In this document: piece after piece, positions 1 through 10,310 of the stretch
How the letters are laid out: every line of letters begins with the position of its first letter
Numbering within the stretch: position 1 is the stretch's first letter
Assembly (NCBI RefSeq): GCF_003610785.1
Contig: NZ_RAQQ01000004.1
Coordinates: forward strand, 124,001 to 188,000
Source of the DNA: Micromonospora globbae
Lineage (GTDB): Bacteria; Actinomycetota; Actinomycetes; Mycobacteriales; Micromonosporaceae
Reading direction: 5' to 3'
Length of the DNA: 64,000 bases
Made by a program: the position numbers and the translations under genes
The notes under the pieces: generated by a model
Told to the model about the DNA's origin: nothing
Seen by the model: only the letters and a program-made list of their open reading frames with translations
The model's database searches: none

Positions 1-326
1 TGCTGCTCGGCGTCCATCCCGACGGCGCGGACGTCGGTGGCGCGGGCGGCGGCGGCCGCGCAGTACCCGCGCGTGTGCGTGATCGTGCCCACCACGCCAG
101 CCGGCCAGACGGGCGCGCGGTCGGCGCGCGACGGCACCGCCTCCTCCGGCAGCCCGAGCGCGGTCATCGCCCGGCGGGCGCAGACCCGCCCCGCGGTGAA
201 GTCCCGCCGCCGGCTCTCCACCGCCCGTTCACTGAGGCAGGCGAGTTCCTCGGCGAGCAGGCGGCCGGTCCAGTCGTCGGGCGTGGCCACGGCCACCGCG
301 ACCTCGGGCGGAAGCAGGTCACGCAT
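1..326 (-). CDS. 4'-phosphopantetheinyl transferase, EntD/Sfp type (3' end beyond window)
   Basis: Reading the minus strand from ATG at 326 gives about 108 residues with no stop before the window edge. The family transfers phosphopantetheine from CoA to a serine of acyl or peptidyl carrier proteins. Support: the N-terminus RDLLPPEVAVA, the central SRRRDFTAGRVCARRA stretch (RxxFxxGRxxAR), the THTRGYCAAA segment, and VGMDAEQ at the edge, which matches the metal-binding GxDxE motif. The catalytic KExxxK motif would lie outside the window. In-frame GTG codons at 344 and 341 could give a slightly longer protein. No clear ribosome site decides the start. Confidence 0.82.
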   Translation of the reverse strand, partial: MRDLLPPEVAVAVATPDDWTGRLLAEELACLSERAVESRRRDFTAGRVCARRAMTALGLPEEAVPSRADRAPVWPAGVVGTITHTRGYCAAAAARATDVRAVGMDAEQ

Positions 327-605
327 CACGACCTCCACCACAGCCGTACGCCCCGACGTGGCGCCCGCCGCCGGGCAGGGCGACCCCGGCGGGCAGGCAC
401 GCCTGCGGGTGTCGAGGTGACCGCCGGCGGCACATGTGCCGTACGGTCAACTTTCTGACTGCCATGAATGGGCAAGGTACCGCAACGATGTAACGCAGGA
501 TTGTCCCGGAACGCGGGTGTGCGTGCCCAGCGTGGGCGCCGACCGCGTGCGGTCGATCCGGGCCGAGCTGCTTCGGCCCCTGTCAGGAACCGGAGAGGGA
601 GTGCG

Positions 606-872
606 ATGACCGGTGGTGCCGAGCCGTCCGGCCAGGTGAGCGACGAACACGCACCGGAGATGCCGGGCTGGAGGTGCGGCTCCTGCGGCGAGGACTGGCC
701 GTGCGCCACGAAGCGCAGCCGGTTGCTGACGGAGTACGGCGACCGGGCGACCCTCAGCGTCTATCTCGGATCCTGTCTCGCCGCCGCCAGCGAGGACCTG
801 CGCACCGCGTCCGTGACGTCCCTTCAGGACCGCTTCATCGGCTGGCTCCCGCGAGGGCCGCGCACGACCTGA
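606..872 (+). CDS. Small conserved actinobacterial protein with CGSCGEDWPC motif
   Basis: An 88-residue protein. The ATG at 606 follows a purine-rich ribosome site (GGAGAGGGAG), so it is preferred over the longer open frame that begins at 468. Residues 23-32 read CGSCGEDWPC, a CxxC-x4-C cluster that could bind a metal, followed by a conserved-looking stretch (KRSRLLTEYGD, YLGSCLAAASEDL). I recognise this as a recurrent small actinobacterial protein without an established function. The last codons run into an 18-bp tandem repeat (861-914), so the extreme C-terminus may be variable. It diverges from the phosphopantetheinyl transferase. Confidence 0.7.
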   Translation: MTGGAEPSGQVSDEHAPEMPGWRCGSCGEDWPCATKRSRLLTEYGDRATLSVYLGSCLAAASEDLRTASVTSLQDRFIGWLPRGPRTT

Positions 873-914
873 CCGCGGCGCACCACCTGACGGCCGCGCA
901 CCACCTGACCGCCG
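861..914. repeat. Three tandem 18-bp repeats overlapping a gene end
   Basis: Three head-to-tail 18-mers at 861-878, 879-896 and 897-914, each a version of cgcaccacctgaccgccg. Copies two and three differ at one position. The first copy contains the stop codon of the 606-872 gene (TGA at 870-872), so repeat expansion here would change the 3' untranslated region. Confidence 0.85.
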
Positions 915-950
915 CAAGCACCGGCCGTGCACTCTCGCGCGCTACCGTCG

Positions 951-1030
951 GCTCCCGTACGCCCGCGTCGGCTCCCGTACGCCCGCGTCGGCTCCCGTAC
1001 GCCCGCGTCGGCTCCCGTACGCCCGCGTCG
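951..1030. repeat. Four perfect tandem copies of a 20-bp unit
   Basis: The 20-mer gctcccgtacgcccgcgtcg occurs four times without a mismatch, starting at 951, 971, 991 and 1011. Degenerate flanks (gctaccgtcg before, gcttcccacccgcc after) suggest decaying extra copies. It lies in the 394-bp gene-free interval 873-1266. There are no spacers, so this is not CRISPR. Copy number is likely to vary between strains. Confidence 0.92.
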
Positions 1031-1120
1031 GCTTCCCACCCGCCGCCGACTTCCGCGCACCCGCCGTCGGCCCTCCGGTGACCGTCGGTCAGCTGGCGAA
1101 TCTGCCTCATGAACAGAAGG

Positions 1121-1240
1121 TGTCCGTCAGGAATCTGACCCAAGTCGACCCGTTGTGCGGGTGGTGCGCGGTGGTTAAGCTTCACCTGCGCGCCCCAATC
1201 GCCCGCTTCCCCCGTGGCAGGCGATCGGGGCGCGCTTTTT
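1121..1240 (+). ncRNA. Candidate structured small RNA ending in an intrinsic terminator
   Basis: The gene-free stretch before the terminator holds consecutive small hairpins: GTCAG-gaat-CTGAC (1126-1139) and ACCCG-ttgtg-CGGGT (1148-1162). These are followed by the long terminator stem at 1190-1233, whose loop carries a run of five Cs. The terminator reads on the plus strand, where the only upstream gene ends at 872. C-rich loops recall the actinobacterial 6C RNA, but I see only one C-rich loop and five Cs, so I do not assign that family. It could equally be the 3' untranslated region of the upstream gene. Confidence 0.3.
1190..1240 (+). terminator. Intrinsic terminator with T-tract
   Basis: Arms 1190-1203 and 1220-1233 pair over 14 bp with one G-T wobble and are followed by five Ts at 1236-1240. 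A T-tract is rare in this GC-rich sequence, so this is the clearest intrinsic terminator in the window. Confidence 0.85.
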
Positions 1241-1266
1241 GTCCGCCCGGGCCCGGTTCCGCCGGG

Positions 1267-2958
1267 TCAGATCCAGCGGCCGCCCAGCCACATGCGGGCC
1301 GACCAGTCCGCGTACGGCATCACCGTGCCCACGAAGATCGGGTAGAAGTACGCGAAGCAGAGCGCCACCAGCAGCATGTAGGCGCCCACGACGACCCCGC
1401 CGACCAGCCGGCGGTCGTACCCCGGCTCGCCGGGCGCGGGTGACCGGACCGCGCCGGCGCCCACCCGGGCGGGCGAGATGATCGCGCCGAGCACGTAGAC
1501 CACGGCGAGCACCAGGAACGGCAGCGCGGGCGCCGTGTAGAAGGAGAACATCGTCCGCCCGTCCAGGGCGAACCAGAACCAGGGCAGCAGGCCGGCGGCC
1601 ACCATCAGCAGGATGGCCCCCGCCCGCCAGTCCCGGCGGGCGAGGCCGAGCCAGGCCACCGCCACCAGGGCCGGCAGGAACGACCACCACAGCAGCGGGG
1701 TGCCGAGCAGCAGGATCTCCGCGGCGCAGCTCGCCGCGCCGCACGGCCCGTCGCTCGACCAGTGGAAGGCCACGGGCCGCCCCAGCAGCAGCCACTGCCA
1801 CGGCCAGGACTGGTACTTGTGGGGGTCGTCGAGCTGGGCGTGGAAGCCGTACGCCGCCTTGTGGTACTGGAAGAGGTTGATGAGCGGCCCGATCACCGGG
1901 GTGTCGCTGAGCGGGGCGCCCGGGTACTTGGAGGCGAGGCGGTAGTAGCCGTCGTCGGTGAGCAGCCAGCCGGACCAGGTGGCCAGGTAGGTGCCCACCA
2001 TGAGCACCCCGGCCAGCGCGAGCCACGGCAGTTCCTCCACGAGCGCGTTCCGCCACGGCCGGCGTACTCCGGCCGACCGGCGGACGCCGGCCTCCCAGAA
2101 CAGGACCAGCAGCACGAACGCGGGCAGGAAGTAGAGCCCGCTCCACTTGACGGCGCAGGCGCAGCCGAACAGCACACCGGCGGCGAGCCGCCACCACGGC
2201 CACTCCCGCCACCCGCCGGTCGGACGCCCGGCCCGGCCCGGCAGCGTGGGGTCCAGCCCGGCCTCCAGGGCGCGCGCCCAGCGGCGGCGGCGGGCGTCCC
2301 GGTCGAGCACGAGCGCGCCGAACGCGGCCAGCACGAAGAAGAGCAGGAAGATGTCGAGCAGGGCCGTGCGGGACAGCACCAGGTGGAAGCCGTCCAGCGC
2401 GAGCAGCAGCCCGGCCGCGCAGCCGAGCGCGGTGGACCGGAACAGCCGCCGGCCGACGCGGACGAGCAGCAGCACGGAGAGCGTCCCGACGACGGCCGCC
2501 GAGAAGCGCCAGCCGAACTCCGGCGCGGTCGTCACGAGGTGCCCGGGCACGGAGATCCCGCTCTCCGCGTCCTGGTAGCCGAACGCCCACTCGCCGAGCC
2601 CGATGAGCCACTTGCCGAGCGGCGGGTGCACCACGTACGACGGGCCGCCGTCCTTGTAGTTCCACTCGACGCCGCGCGAGATGAGCCCGTACGCGTCCTT
2701 GGCGTAGTAGGTCTCGTCGAAGATCTTGCCGGCGGGGCCGGAGAGGCCGAGGAAGCGCAGGATGCCGGCGATGAGCACCACCACGCCGGTGGCCGGCCAC
2801 GACCACCGGTCGAGCCGGGCGTCGACGGTGGCCAGCCGTGCCCGGACCACCGCCGGGATGCCGGCGTCGGAGGCGGGGGCGGCGGGCCGGGCGTCGGCCG
2901 TCCGCTCGAACTCCACGTGGACCGCTTTCGCGCTCTGTGCTGTCGACGCACTCGTCAC
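1267..2958 (-). CDS. pmt: Dolichyl-phosphate-mannose--protein mannosyltransferase (GT39)
   Basis: A 563-residue polytopic membrane enzyme. It moves mannose from polyprenyl-phosphate-mannose onto Ser/Thr of proteins crossing the membrane. The family's acidic loop motif FDETYYAKDA lies at residues 80-89, with the catalytic D/E pair at 81-82. It is followed by VVHPPLGKWLIGLGE (109-123), also typical of PMT proteins, and about ten hydrophobic segments continue to the C-terminus. The start is GTG at 2958, with TACGAT placed six bases upstream, the spacing of a leaderless promoter. It diverges from rsmI across 84 bp, the usual actinobacterial arrangement. Confidence 0.93.
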   Translation of the reverse strand: MTSASTAQSAKAVHVEFERTADARPAAPASDAGIPAVVRARLATVDARLDRWSWPATGVVVLIAGILRFLGLSGPAGKIFDETYYAKDAYGLISRGVEWNYKDGGPSYVVHPPLGKWLIGLGEWAFGYQDAESGISVPGHLVTTAPEFGWRFSAAVVGTLSVLLLVRVGRRLFRSTALGCAAGLLLALDGFHLVLSRTALLDIFLLFFVLAAFGALVLDRDARRRRWARALEAGLDPTLPGRAGRPTGGWREWPWWRLAAGVLFGCACAVKWSGLYFLPAFVLLVLFWEAGVRRSAGVRRPWRNALVEELPWLALAGVLMVGTYLATWSGWLLTDDGYYRLASKYPGAPLSDTPVIGPLINLFQYHKAAYGFHAQLDDPHKYQSWPWQWLLLGRPVAFHWSSDGPCGAASCAAEILLLGTPLLWWSFLPALVAVAWLGLARRDWRAGAILLMVAAGLLPWFWFALDGRTMFSFYTAPALPFLVLAVVYVLGAIISPARVGAGAVRSPAPGEPGYDRRLVGGVVVGAYMLLVALCFAYFYPIFVGTVMPYADWSARMWLGGRWI

Positions 2959-3042
2959 CCGGCGATCGTAGGCTGCGGAGGTGGCCGGTGGCGCCCGTCG
3001 TCCCGGATACCGTCACGCTGTCGATCAAGGAGCGGAAGATCC

Positions 3043-3891
3043 GTGGGTGATATGTCGGATGGCGGGCGTCTCGTCCTGCTCGGCGCGCCGCTCGGCAATC
3101 CGGGCGACGCCTCGGCACGGTTCCGGGAGATCCTCGCCGCCGCCGACGTGGTGGCCGCCGAGGACACCCGCCGCCTCACCCGGCTGGCCAGAGACCTCGG
3201 TGTCACCGTCCCGGGCCGGATCGTCTCGTACTTCGAGGGCAACGAGGAACGACGTACCCCGGAACTGGTGGAGGTGATCCAGGCCGGCTACGTGGTGGCG
3301 CTGGTCACCGACGGCGGCATGCCGAGCGTCTCCGACCCCGGCTACCGGCTGGTCCGGGCCGCTCTCGACGCCGGCGCGCCGGTCACCGCCGCGCCCGGGC
3401 CCAGCGCCGTGACCACGGCGCTCGCCCTCTCCGGGCTGCCCGTCGACCGGTTCTGCTTCGAGGGGTTCCTGCCCCGCTCGCCGGGTGCCCGGCGGTCCCG
3501 CCTGCGGGCGCTGGCCGGCGAGGAGCGCACCCTGGTGTTCTTCGAGGCGCCGCACCGGGTCGCGGGCGCCCTGGCCGACCTGGCGGACGCGTTCGGCGCC
3601 GACCGGCCGGCCGCGCTCTGCCGGGAGCTTACGAAGACGTACGAGGAGGTGCTGCGCCGGCCCCTCGGCGAACTGGCCCGCTGGGCCGCCGAGGGGGAGC
3701 CGCGCGGCGAGATCACGCTCGTGGTGGCCGGCGCGCCGGCGACCGCACCGGAGCGCCCCGACGACGACACGCTGCGGGCCGCCGTGGCCGACCGGGAGGC
3801 GGCCGGCATGAGCCGCCGGGACGCGGTCACCGACGTCGCCACGGCGTACGGCCTGCGCCGCCGCGACGTCTACGACGTCGTCCACCGCTGA
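3043..3891 (+). CDS. rsmI: 16S rRNA (cytidine-1402 2'-O)-methyltransferase RsmI
   Basis: A 282-residue SAM-dependent methyltransferase of the tetrapyrrole-methylase fold that 2'-O-methylates C1402 in the ribosomal P site. Family motifs present: LLGAPLGNPGD near the N-terminus, VVAAEDTRR, VTDGGMPSVSDPGYRLV, AAPGPSA and LVFFEAPHR. The C-terminus (SRRDAVTDVATAYGLRRRDVYDVV) is the usual small helical tail. AAGGAG at 3027-3032 lies ten bases before GTG 3043, so I use that start. An ATG three codons later (3052) is the alternative. It is divergent from pmt. Confidence 0.93.
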   Translation: MGDMSDGGRLVLLGAPLGNPGDASARFREILAAADVVAAEDTRRLTRLARDLGVTVPGRIVSYFEGNEERRTPELVEVIQAGYVVALVTDGGMPSVSDPGYRLVRAALDAGAPVTAAPGPSAVTTALALSGLPVDRFCFEGFLPRSPGARRSRLRALAGEERTLVFFEAPHRVAGALADLADAFGADRPAALCRELTKTYEEVLRRPLGELARWAAEGEPRGEITLVVAGAPATAPERPDDDTLRAAVADREAAGMSRRDAVTDVATAYGLRRRDVYDVVHR

Positions 3892-3924
3892 CCCGCCCCA
3901 CGACCGACCGGTCTCCCCCGGGGT

Positions 3925-4989
3925 CTACCAGGCGGCGGTCAGGAAGCCCAGCAGGATCAGGACGGGGCCGGCGAACGCGGCGCCGACGGCCCAGCGCCGC
4001 GCCCGGGGCCCGGACAGCCGGGTCGCGCCGGTCCAGCGGGCGATCCCGGCGCCGCAGCCCACCACCGCCAGCAGTCCGAGCAGCCAGCGCAGGTGGTGGG
4101 CGGCGCCCGCGGTGTCGGCGTACGCGGTCGTGCCCCGCGGACCGGTCATCCGGGCGGGGAGCGCGCCGCCGGTGGTCGCCCGGTCGGCCGGTACGCCGCT
4201 GACCCGTACCCCGTGTGCGACGAAGCGCCCGCCGTCGGCCGTGAAGATGCCCCGGCAGCGCTGCGTCAACCCGCCCCCCGTGCAGTCGGTGAGCACCACC
4301 GTGCCCGCGGTGCGGTGGCCCAGCGCCACCCAGAGCGGACCGGCGCTCACCCACGCGAAGAACGTCGCGACGAGGCTCAGCGCCAGCAGCGCGGCGATCC
4401 CGGGCAGCGGGTCGGGCGGGTACGCCGGTCGGCGGTCACGCCGCCGGGCGGCGCGGTCGGGACGGACCCGCTCCGGCGGGAGGTCGTCCCGGATCGGCGT
4501 GCCGTCCCAGTGCACCTCCTCGATGGGCTTCCAGTCGGCGGGGTCCTCGTCGGCCGGCGCGCCCACCCGGGCCAGGCGGCGCCAGCGCTTCGGCTGCCGT
4601 ACGGGCACCCGGCGGGGCAACGCGTCCACCGGCGCCCCGGTGGTCGGCTCCACCTCCACGGCGGGCTCGGCCCGGTCGCGAGCGCGCCCGGTGGCCGCGC
4701 GGCTCACCTGGTGCGGTGCCGCCGGGCCGTCCGGCCGCTGCGCCACCTGCCCGGCCCGGCCGAGGAGCGTGGCGTCCTGCCCGGCCCCGCCGGGGAGCGT
4801 GGCGTCCTGGCCGGCCCGGCCCGGCCGCGTGGCCTCCGGCTGCCCGGGGCGGCCGTCCGAGGGCGTGGACGGCTCGGGCAGGTGATCCGCCGGGTCGCCC
4901 TGCCGTGGCGGCGTGGGCCGCTCCCGCGTCGCCCGCCGGGGGCGCTCGTCCTGCCTCCGGGTTCCTCGTCTGCCAGCCACGACCTTCAT
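3925..4989 (-). CDS. Hypothetical membrane protein with long charged, Pro-rich N-terminal tail
   Basis: A 354-residue protein of unknown function. Residues 1-195 are polar, rich in Arg, Pro and Asp, and contain near-repeats of GRAGQDATL at about 57-81. Hydrophobic segments follow at about 197-222, 300-318 and 333-352. The loop between the first two carries two cysteines (about 236 and 245) that could form a disulfide outside the membrane. An upstream extension to 5124 is open, but the ATG at 4989 (MKVVAGRR) is the likelier start because the extension overlaps the metG promoter. It converges with rsmI. Confidence 0.65.
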   Translation of the reverse strand: MKVVAGRRGTRRQDERPRRATRERPTPPRQGDPADHLPEPSTPSDGRPGQPEATRPGRAGQDATLPGGAGQDATLLGRAGQVAQRPDGPAAPHQVSRAATGRARDRAEPAVEVEPTTGAPVDALPRRVPVRQPKRWRRLARVGAPADEDPADWKPIEEVHWDGTPIRDDLPPERVRPDRAARRRDRRPAYPPDPLPGIAALLALSLVATFFAWVSAGPLWVALGHRTAGTVVLTDCTGGGLTQRCRGIFTADGGRFVAHGVRVSGVPADRATTGGALPARMTGPRGTTAYADTAGAAHHLRWLLGLLAVVGCGAGIARWTGATRLSGPRARRWAVGAAFAGPVLILLGFLTAAW

Positions 4990-5138
4990 TGCACACCAAC
5001 GACCGGGCCGGGTCGGGCAGCTCAGGCCGTGTGTCGGCGACAAATCGGACCAACGGGGGAGCGGCTCGCGCCCGTCCGTCGACGCGCGGGCCCCATTGGT
5101 TCGCAGCCGCCCGGTGCGGGTCACTAGGCTTGCTGGTC

Positions 5139-6941
5139 ATGAGTCACGTTCTCGCGGCGGTTGCCTGGCCGTACGCCAACGGCCCGCGCCACATCGGCCA
5201 CGTATCCGGTTTCGGCGTTCCCTCCGACGTCTTCAGCCGGTACATGCGCATGGCCGGCCACGACGTGCTCATGGTCTCCGGCACGGACGAGCACGGCACT
5301 CCCATCCAGGTGCAGGCCGACGCGGAGGGCGTCACCCCGCGCGAGCTGGCCGACCGCTACAACCGGGTGATCGTCGAGGACCTGCACGGCCTCGGGCTGT
5401 CGTACGACCTGTTCACCCGCACCACCACGCGCAACCACTACGCCGTGGTGCAGGAGTTGTTCGAGGGGATGTACCGCAACGGCTACATCGTGCCGAAGAC
5501 CACCATGGGGGCGATCTCCCCGTCGACCGGCCGGACGCTGCCCGACCGCTACATCGAGGGCACCTGCCCCATCTGCGGCTACGACAGCGCCCGCGGCGAC
5601 CAGTGCGACAACTGCGGCAACCAGCTCGACCCGGTCGACCTCATCAACCCGAAGTCGAAGATCAACGGTGAGACGCCGGAGTTCGTCGAGACCGAGCACT
5701 TCTTCCTCGACCTGCCCGCCCTCGCCGACGTGCTGCGGCAGTGGCTCGACACCCGCGAGGGCTGGCGCCCCAACGTGCTGCGGTTCTCCCGCAACCTCCT
5801 CGACGACCTCCAGCCCCGCGCGATCACCCGGGACCTGGAGTGGGGTGTGCCGATCCCGCTCGAGGGCTGGCGCGACCGGCCCGACAAGCGGATCTACGTC
5901 TGGTTCGACGCCGTCATCGGCTACCTCTCCGCGTCGATCGAGTGGGCCCGCCGTTCCGGTGACCCGGAGGCGTGGCGCCGCTGGTGGTCCACCGACGGCG
6001 AGGGCAAGGACGCCCGGACGTACTACTTCATGGGCAAGGACAACATCGTCTTCCACTCGGTGATCTGGCCCGCGCTGCTCGCCGGCTACTCGGGCGAGGG
6101 GGCGCGCGACGGCGAGCCGGGCGAGCTGGGCCGCCTCAACCTGCCCACCGAGGTGGTCTCCAGCGAGTTCCTCACCATGGAGGGGCGGAAGTTCTCCTCG
6201 TCCCGCCGGATCGTCATCTACGTCCGCGACTTCCTGGAGCGCTACGACGCCGACGCGTTGCGCTACTTCATCGCGGTGGCCGGGCCGGAGAGCAACGACA
6301 CCGACTTCACCTGGGCGGAGTTCCTGCGCCGCAACAACGACGAGCTGGTGGCCGGTTGGGGCAACCTCGTCAACCGGTCCATCTCGATGGCGGCGAAGAA
6401 CTTCGGCGCGATCCCCCCGGTCGACCCGGCGGGCCTCACCGAGGCCGACCAGGCGCTGCTCGCCACCGCCCGGGCCGGTTTCGCCACCGTCGGGGACCTG
6501 ATCGCGCGCCACCGGCAGAAGCAGGCCATCGGCGAGGCCATGAAGGTGGTCGCCGAGGCGAACAAGTACCTCTCCGAGCAGGCACCGTGGAAGCTCAAGG
6601 GCGAGGCCGACAAGCCCCGGATGGGCACCATCCTGCACGTCGCCCTCCAGGTGGTCAGCGACGCCAACACGCTGCTCACGCCGTTCCTGCCGCACTCGGC
6701 GCAGAAGGTGTACGAGCTGCTCGGCGGCACCGGCGTGCACGCGCCGATGCCGCGGATCGTCGAGGTGGAGGACCTCGACGGCGGGCCGTCGTACCCGGTG
6801 CTGACCGGTGACTACACGCAGGGCGCGCGCTGGGAGTCCGTACCCCTGGAGGTCGGCCGGCCGCTCGCGGCACCGAAGCCGGTGTTCCGCAAGCTCGACC
6901 CGTCGATCGTCGACGAGGAGCTGGCCCGGCTCGGCGCCTGA
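5139..6941 (+). CDS. metG: Methionyl-tRNA synthetase
   Basis: A 600-residue class I synthetase charging tRNA-Met. The HIGH signature is RHIGH at residues 17-21. The KMSKS loop appears as KFSSSR near residue 352. A zinc knuckle CPICG-x8-CDNCG lies at about 143-161, as in the MetG1 type. The C-terminal half is the anticodon-binding helical domain, and no extra tRNA-binding domain follows. ATG 5139 is preceded by TAGGCT eight bases upstream with no ribosome site, suggesting a leaderless transcript. The open frame back to 4716 is ignored. It sits upstream of tatD, rsmA and ispE, as in many actinobacteria. Confidence 0.96.
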   Translation: MSHVLAAVAWPYANGPRHIGHVSGFGVPSDVFSRYMRMAGHDVLMVSGTDEHGTPIQVQADAEGVTPRELADRYNRVIVEDLHGLGLSYDLFTRTTTRNHYAVVQELFEGMYRNGYIVPKTTMGAISPSTGRTLPDRYIEGTCPICGYDSARGDQCDNCGNQLDPVDLINPKSKINGETPEFVETEHFFLDLPALADVLRQWLDTREGWRPNVLRFSRNLLDDLQPRAITRDLEWGVPIPLEGWRDRPDKRIYVWFDAVIGYLSASIEWARRSGDPEAWRRWWSTDGEGKDARTYYFMGKDNIVFHSVIWPALLAGYSGEGARDGEPGELGRLNLPTEVVSSEFLTMEGRKFSSSRRIVIYVRDFLERYDADALRYFIAVAGPESNDTDFTWAEFLRRNNDELVAGWGNLVNRSISMAAKNFGAIPPVDPAGLTEADQALLATARAGFATVGDLIARHRQKQAIGEAMKVVAEANKYLSEQAPWKLKGEADKPRMGTILHVALQVVSDANTLLTPFLPHSAQKVYELLGGTGVHAPMPRIVEVEDLDGGPSYPVLTGDYTQGARWESVPLEVGRPLAAPKPVFRKLDPSIVDEELARLGA

Positions 6942-6979
6942 GCGGCGGCGCGGATCCCGCCGCAGGCCCGTACACGGCG

Positions 6980-7069
6980 GTGCGGCCCGGGGCACCCCCG
7001 GGCCGCACCTCACCCGGCCGGCCCGCGGGCCGGCCGTGCCCGGTCCGCGCCCCGCACCAGGCGCGGACC
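6980..7069. terminator. Array of three strong hairpins between convergent genes
   Basis: Three successive inverted repeats fill the gap between metG and the converging hydrolase. The first has perfect 13-bp arms at 6980-6992 and 6996-7008. The second is a perfect 22-bp palindrome at 7015-7036. The third has perfect 10-bp arms at 7042-7051 and 7060-7069. There is no T-tract. As the stems are symmetrical they could stop transcription from both sides. Confidence 0.6.
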
Positions 7070-7080
7070 ACGTGTGGGCG

Positions 7081-8009
<929 letters not shown>

Positions 8010-8035
8010 TCACCCCGCCCGCCGGCGGGCTCCCG

Positions 8036-9253
8036 TCAGAGCGGGTAGCGGACGTCCACCACCCGGTCGTCGGTCACCTCCGCGCCGGGCGCCCACGTCT
8101 CGTACACGCCCCGGTCGTGGCACTGCGCCCCGGTGGCGGCCACCGTGTCCGGATCCGGCCGCCGCAGCCGCACCCGCAGCCAGCCCGCCTCCTCCCGCAG
8201 CACGACGCACGCCGCGCCCCGCCACTCCGCGAGCCGCAACCGCCGGGCCACCGTCTCCACCGGGTACCGGGCGGCCCGCGTCATGGCGAGCACCCGGAAC
8301 CCGCCGGGCAGGTCGGCCACCGCCTCGTACTCGTTCCCGCCGTACGTGCCGACGAGGTGGGTGGAGCGGGCGACGTCCCCGGTCGGCACGTACTCCTGGT
8401 CGGGCGACAGCCCGGGGACCGCGGCGAGCAGGTGACGCCACTGCGGCCCGACCATCCGCAGCCAGCCCCGCTGCTCGGCCTGGTAGGTGTAGAGCACCAC
8501 CTCGACCCCCTCGGCTGGGTAGGCCACGAGGGTGGCGTTCGCCGGCATCGGCAGGTCGGCGAAGTCGCGGGTGACGAACTCCGGGACCAGGTGGGTGCTG
8601 GAGGGCACGAAGCCGGTGCCGAGCACGGGCGGGCCCGCCCGGTCCCGGGGCGCGAGCGCCGTGAGGCCGAGGTGCGCCTCGCCCGCCGGCACCTCGTAGT
8701 CGACCGGGTCGGCGGCCCGCCACCGCAGGGCGTACGCCACGTCCATGCCGTCGCGCCCGGTCTCCCCGTCTGTGCGCAGCACGGTCGTGGCCGCCGGCGT
8801 ACGCAGGTGCGCCACGTCGTGCTCGCGGTAGCAGAAGCCGTGCGGCAACCAGCCCCGCACGTACCCGGCGAGCTGCCGCGCCGACAGCATCTTCACCATC
8901 CGGGTGCCCCGCCGGACCACCGCCGAGCCGCGCACCGCGGCGAGCACGGGGTCGCCGGCCGCGTCGGGCCGCTGGCTGAGCTGGTGCACGTACGCCCAGC
9001 CGCGCTCGCGGTGCACCGGCATCATGAGCGGCGCCTCCGGCTCCTCCGACGCCTCGGGGGCGCCGTGCACCGCGTCGACCTCCGTGACGTGCACGAAACG
9101 CCGCCACGGCAGGGCCGAGCCGGGCCGGGGCGACCACTCGAACCCGGCCACCTCGTCGGCGCTGAACAGCTCGTACGCGGCGCCCCGGACGATCTCCTCG
9201 GCCGGGTAGACGGCACCGCCGTACGCCACCCGCAGCCCGGTCCGGTCGCTCAT
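8036..9253 (-). CDS. Hypothetical protein, 405 aa, unrecognised
   Basis: I do not recognise this family. It appears soluble, with no signal peptide or membrane segment. Trp, His and Tyr are frequent, with phrases such as WRRFVHVTEVDAVHG, WLPHGFCYREHDVAHL, GTYGGNEYEAVADLPGGFRVLAMTR and ECHD-like GAQCHDRGVYETW near the end. Codon bias is typical of the window, so it is a real gene. ATG 9253 has TACGGT six bases upstream and no ribosome site, fitting a leaderless start. It is transcribed away from tatD. Confidence 0.75.
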   Translation of the reverse strand: MSDRTGLRVAYGGAVYPAEEIVRGAAYELFSADEVAGFEWSPRPGSALPWRRFVHVTEVDAVHGAPEASEEPEAPLMMPVHRERGWAYVHQLSQRPDAAGDPVLAAVRGSAVVRRGTRMVKMLSARQLAGYVRGWLPHGFCYREHDVAHLRTPAATTVLRTDGETGRDGMDVAYALRWRAADPVDYEVPAGEAHLGLTALAPRDRAGPPVLGTGFVPSSTHLVPEFVTRDFADLPMPANATLVAYPAEGVEVVLYTYQAEQRGWLRMVGPQWRHLLAAVPGLSPDQEYVPTGDVARSTHLVGTYGGNEYEAVADLPGGFRVLAMTRAARYPVETVARRLRLAEWRGAACVVLREEAGWLRVRLRRPDPDTVAATGAQCHDRGVYETWAPGAEVTDDRVVDVRYPL

Positions 9254-9340
9254 CCGGCGACCGTAGAGTCGCTCCGGGTAGCCGAGGTGAACAGCAGGTG
9301 GCGGGCGGATGGCCCGGCACGGTGTGTGATCCTTTGGGTG

Positions 9341-10249
9341 ATGACCGAGCCAACCGAACAGACGACCGACCGGACCGAGTCCCGCCGCGCCCGGGCCGCC
9401 CGCCGGGCGGGGGAGTTCCCGCCCGCGCCGGAGCCCCTGCCCCGCCCGGTGCTCGACAGCCACACCCACCTGGACATCACCGTCAGCGAGGCCGGCGTGC
9501 CCGGCGGCGGCACCGCCGACGACCCCGTCGCCGCGGCCGTCGAGGTCGCCACCCGGGTCGGCGTGGACCGCCTCGTGCAGGTGGGCGTGGACGTCGCGTC
9601 CTCCCGCTGGGGGGTGGAGGTCGCGGCACGGTACCCGGCGGTGGTCGCCACCGTGGCCCTGCACCCGAACGACGCCCCCCGCCTGCCCGACCTCGACGAG
9701 GCGCTGCGCGAGATCGAGGCGCTCGCCGCCCACGACCGGGTGCGCGGCATCGGCGAGACCGGCATGGACTTCTTCCGCACCGGCGACGAGGGCCGCGCCG
9801 CCCAGGAGGAGAGCTTCCGGGCGCACATCGCCATCGCCAAGCGGTACGGCAAGGCGCTGGTCATCCACGACCGCGACGCGCACGCCGACGTGCTGCGCGT
9901 CCTCGACGACGAGGGCGCGCCCGAGACGGTGGTGCTGCACTGCTTCTCCGGCGACGCCGAGTTCGCCACCGAGTGCGTACGCCGCGGCTACCTGCTGAGC
10001 TTCGCCGGAACGGTCACCTTCGCGAGCGCCAACGCGCTGCGCGAGGCCGCCGCCGTGACCCCGCTCGACCAGATCCTCGTCGAGACCGACGCCCCGTACC
10101 TCACGCCCACGCCGCACCGGGGCCGGCCCAACGCGTCGTACCTCATCCCGCTGACCGTGCGGTCGCTCGCCGCGACCACCGGCGCCGACCTCGACGACCT
10201 CTGCGCCGCCATCTCCGCGACGGGCGACCGGGTGTTCGGGCCGTGGTGA
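9341..10249 (+). CDS. tatD: TatD family metal-dependent hydrolase (DNase)
   Basis: A 302-residue TIM-barrel hydrolase of the TatD family, a metal-dependent 3'-5' exonuclease or deoxyribonuclease. Metal ligands are visible: HTHLD at residues 41-45, IGETGMDF (Glu), [16 protein letters not shown] and [10 protein letters not shown] (Asp). The first 36 residues form an Arg-rich extension not needed for the fold. ATG 9341 is the first start that leaves the upstream gene's promoter free. The gene lies between metG and rsmA. The rpfB gene often found between tatD and rsmA in other actinobacteria is absent. Confidence 0.92.
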   Translation: MTEPTEQTTDRTESRRARAARRAGEFPPAPEPLPRPVLDSHTHLDITVSEAGVPGGGTADDPVAAAVEVATRVGVDRLVQVGVDVASSRWGVEVAARYPAVVATVALHPNDAPRLPDLDEALREIEALAAHDRVRGIGETGMDFFRTGDEGRAAQEESFRAHIAIAKRYGKALVIHDRDAHADVLRVLDDEGAPETVVLHCFSGDAEFATECVRRGYLLSFAGTVTFASANALREAAAVTPLDQILVETDAPYLTPTPHRGRPNASYLIPLTVRSLAATTGADLDDLCAAISATGDRVFGPW

Positions 10250-10310
10250 CGTCCCGGCGACGGCCGGGGTGCGCGCCGCTCGCGCCCGCTCCCCGCCTAC
10301 GCTGCTGCCC

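Noticed and set aside
951..1030. Possible CRISPR array
   Set aside because: The copies are head-to-tail without spacers and no cas genes are present.
1121..1240. Assignment as a 6C RNA
   Set aside because: The family has two hairpins each with six or more Cs in the loop. Only one C-rich loop with five Cs is visible.
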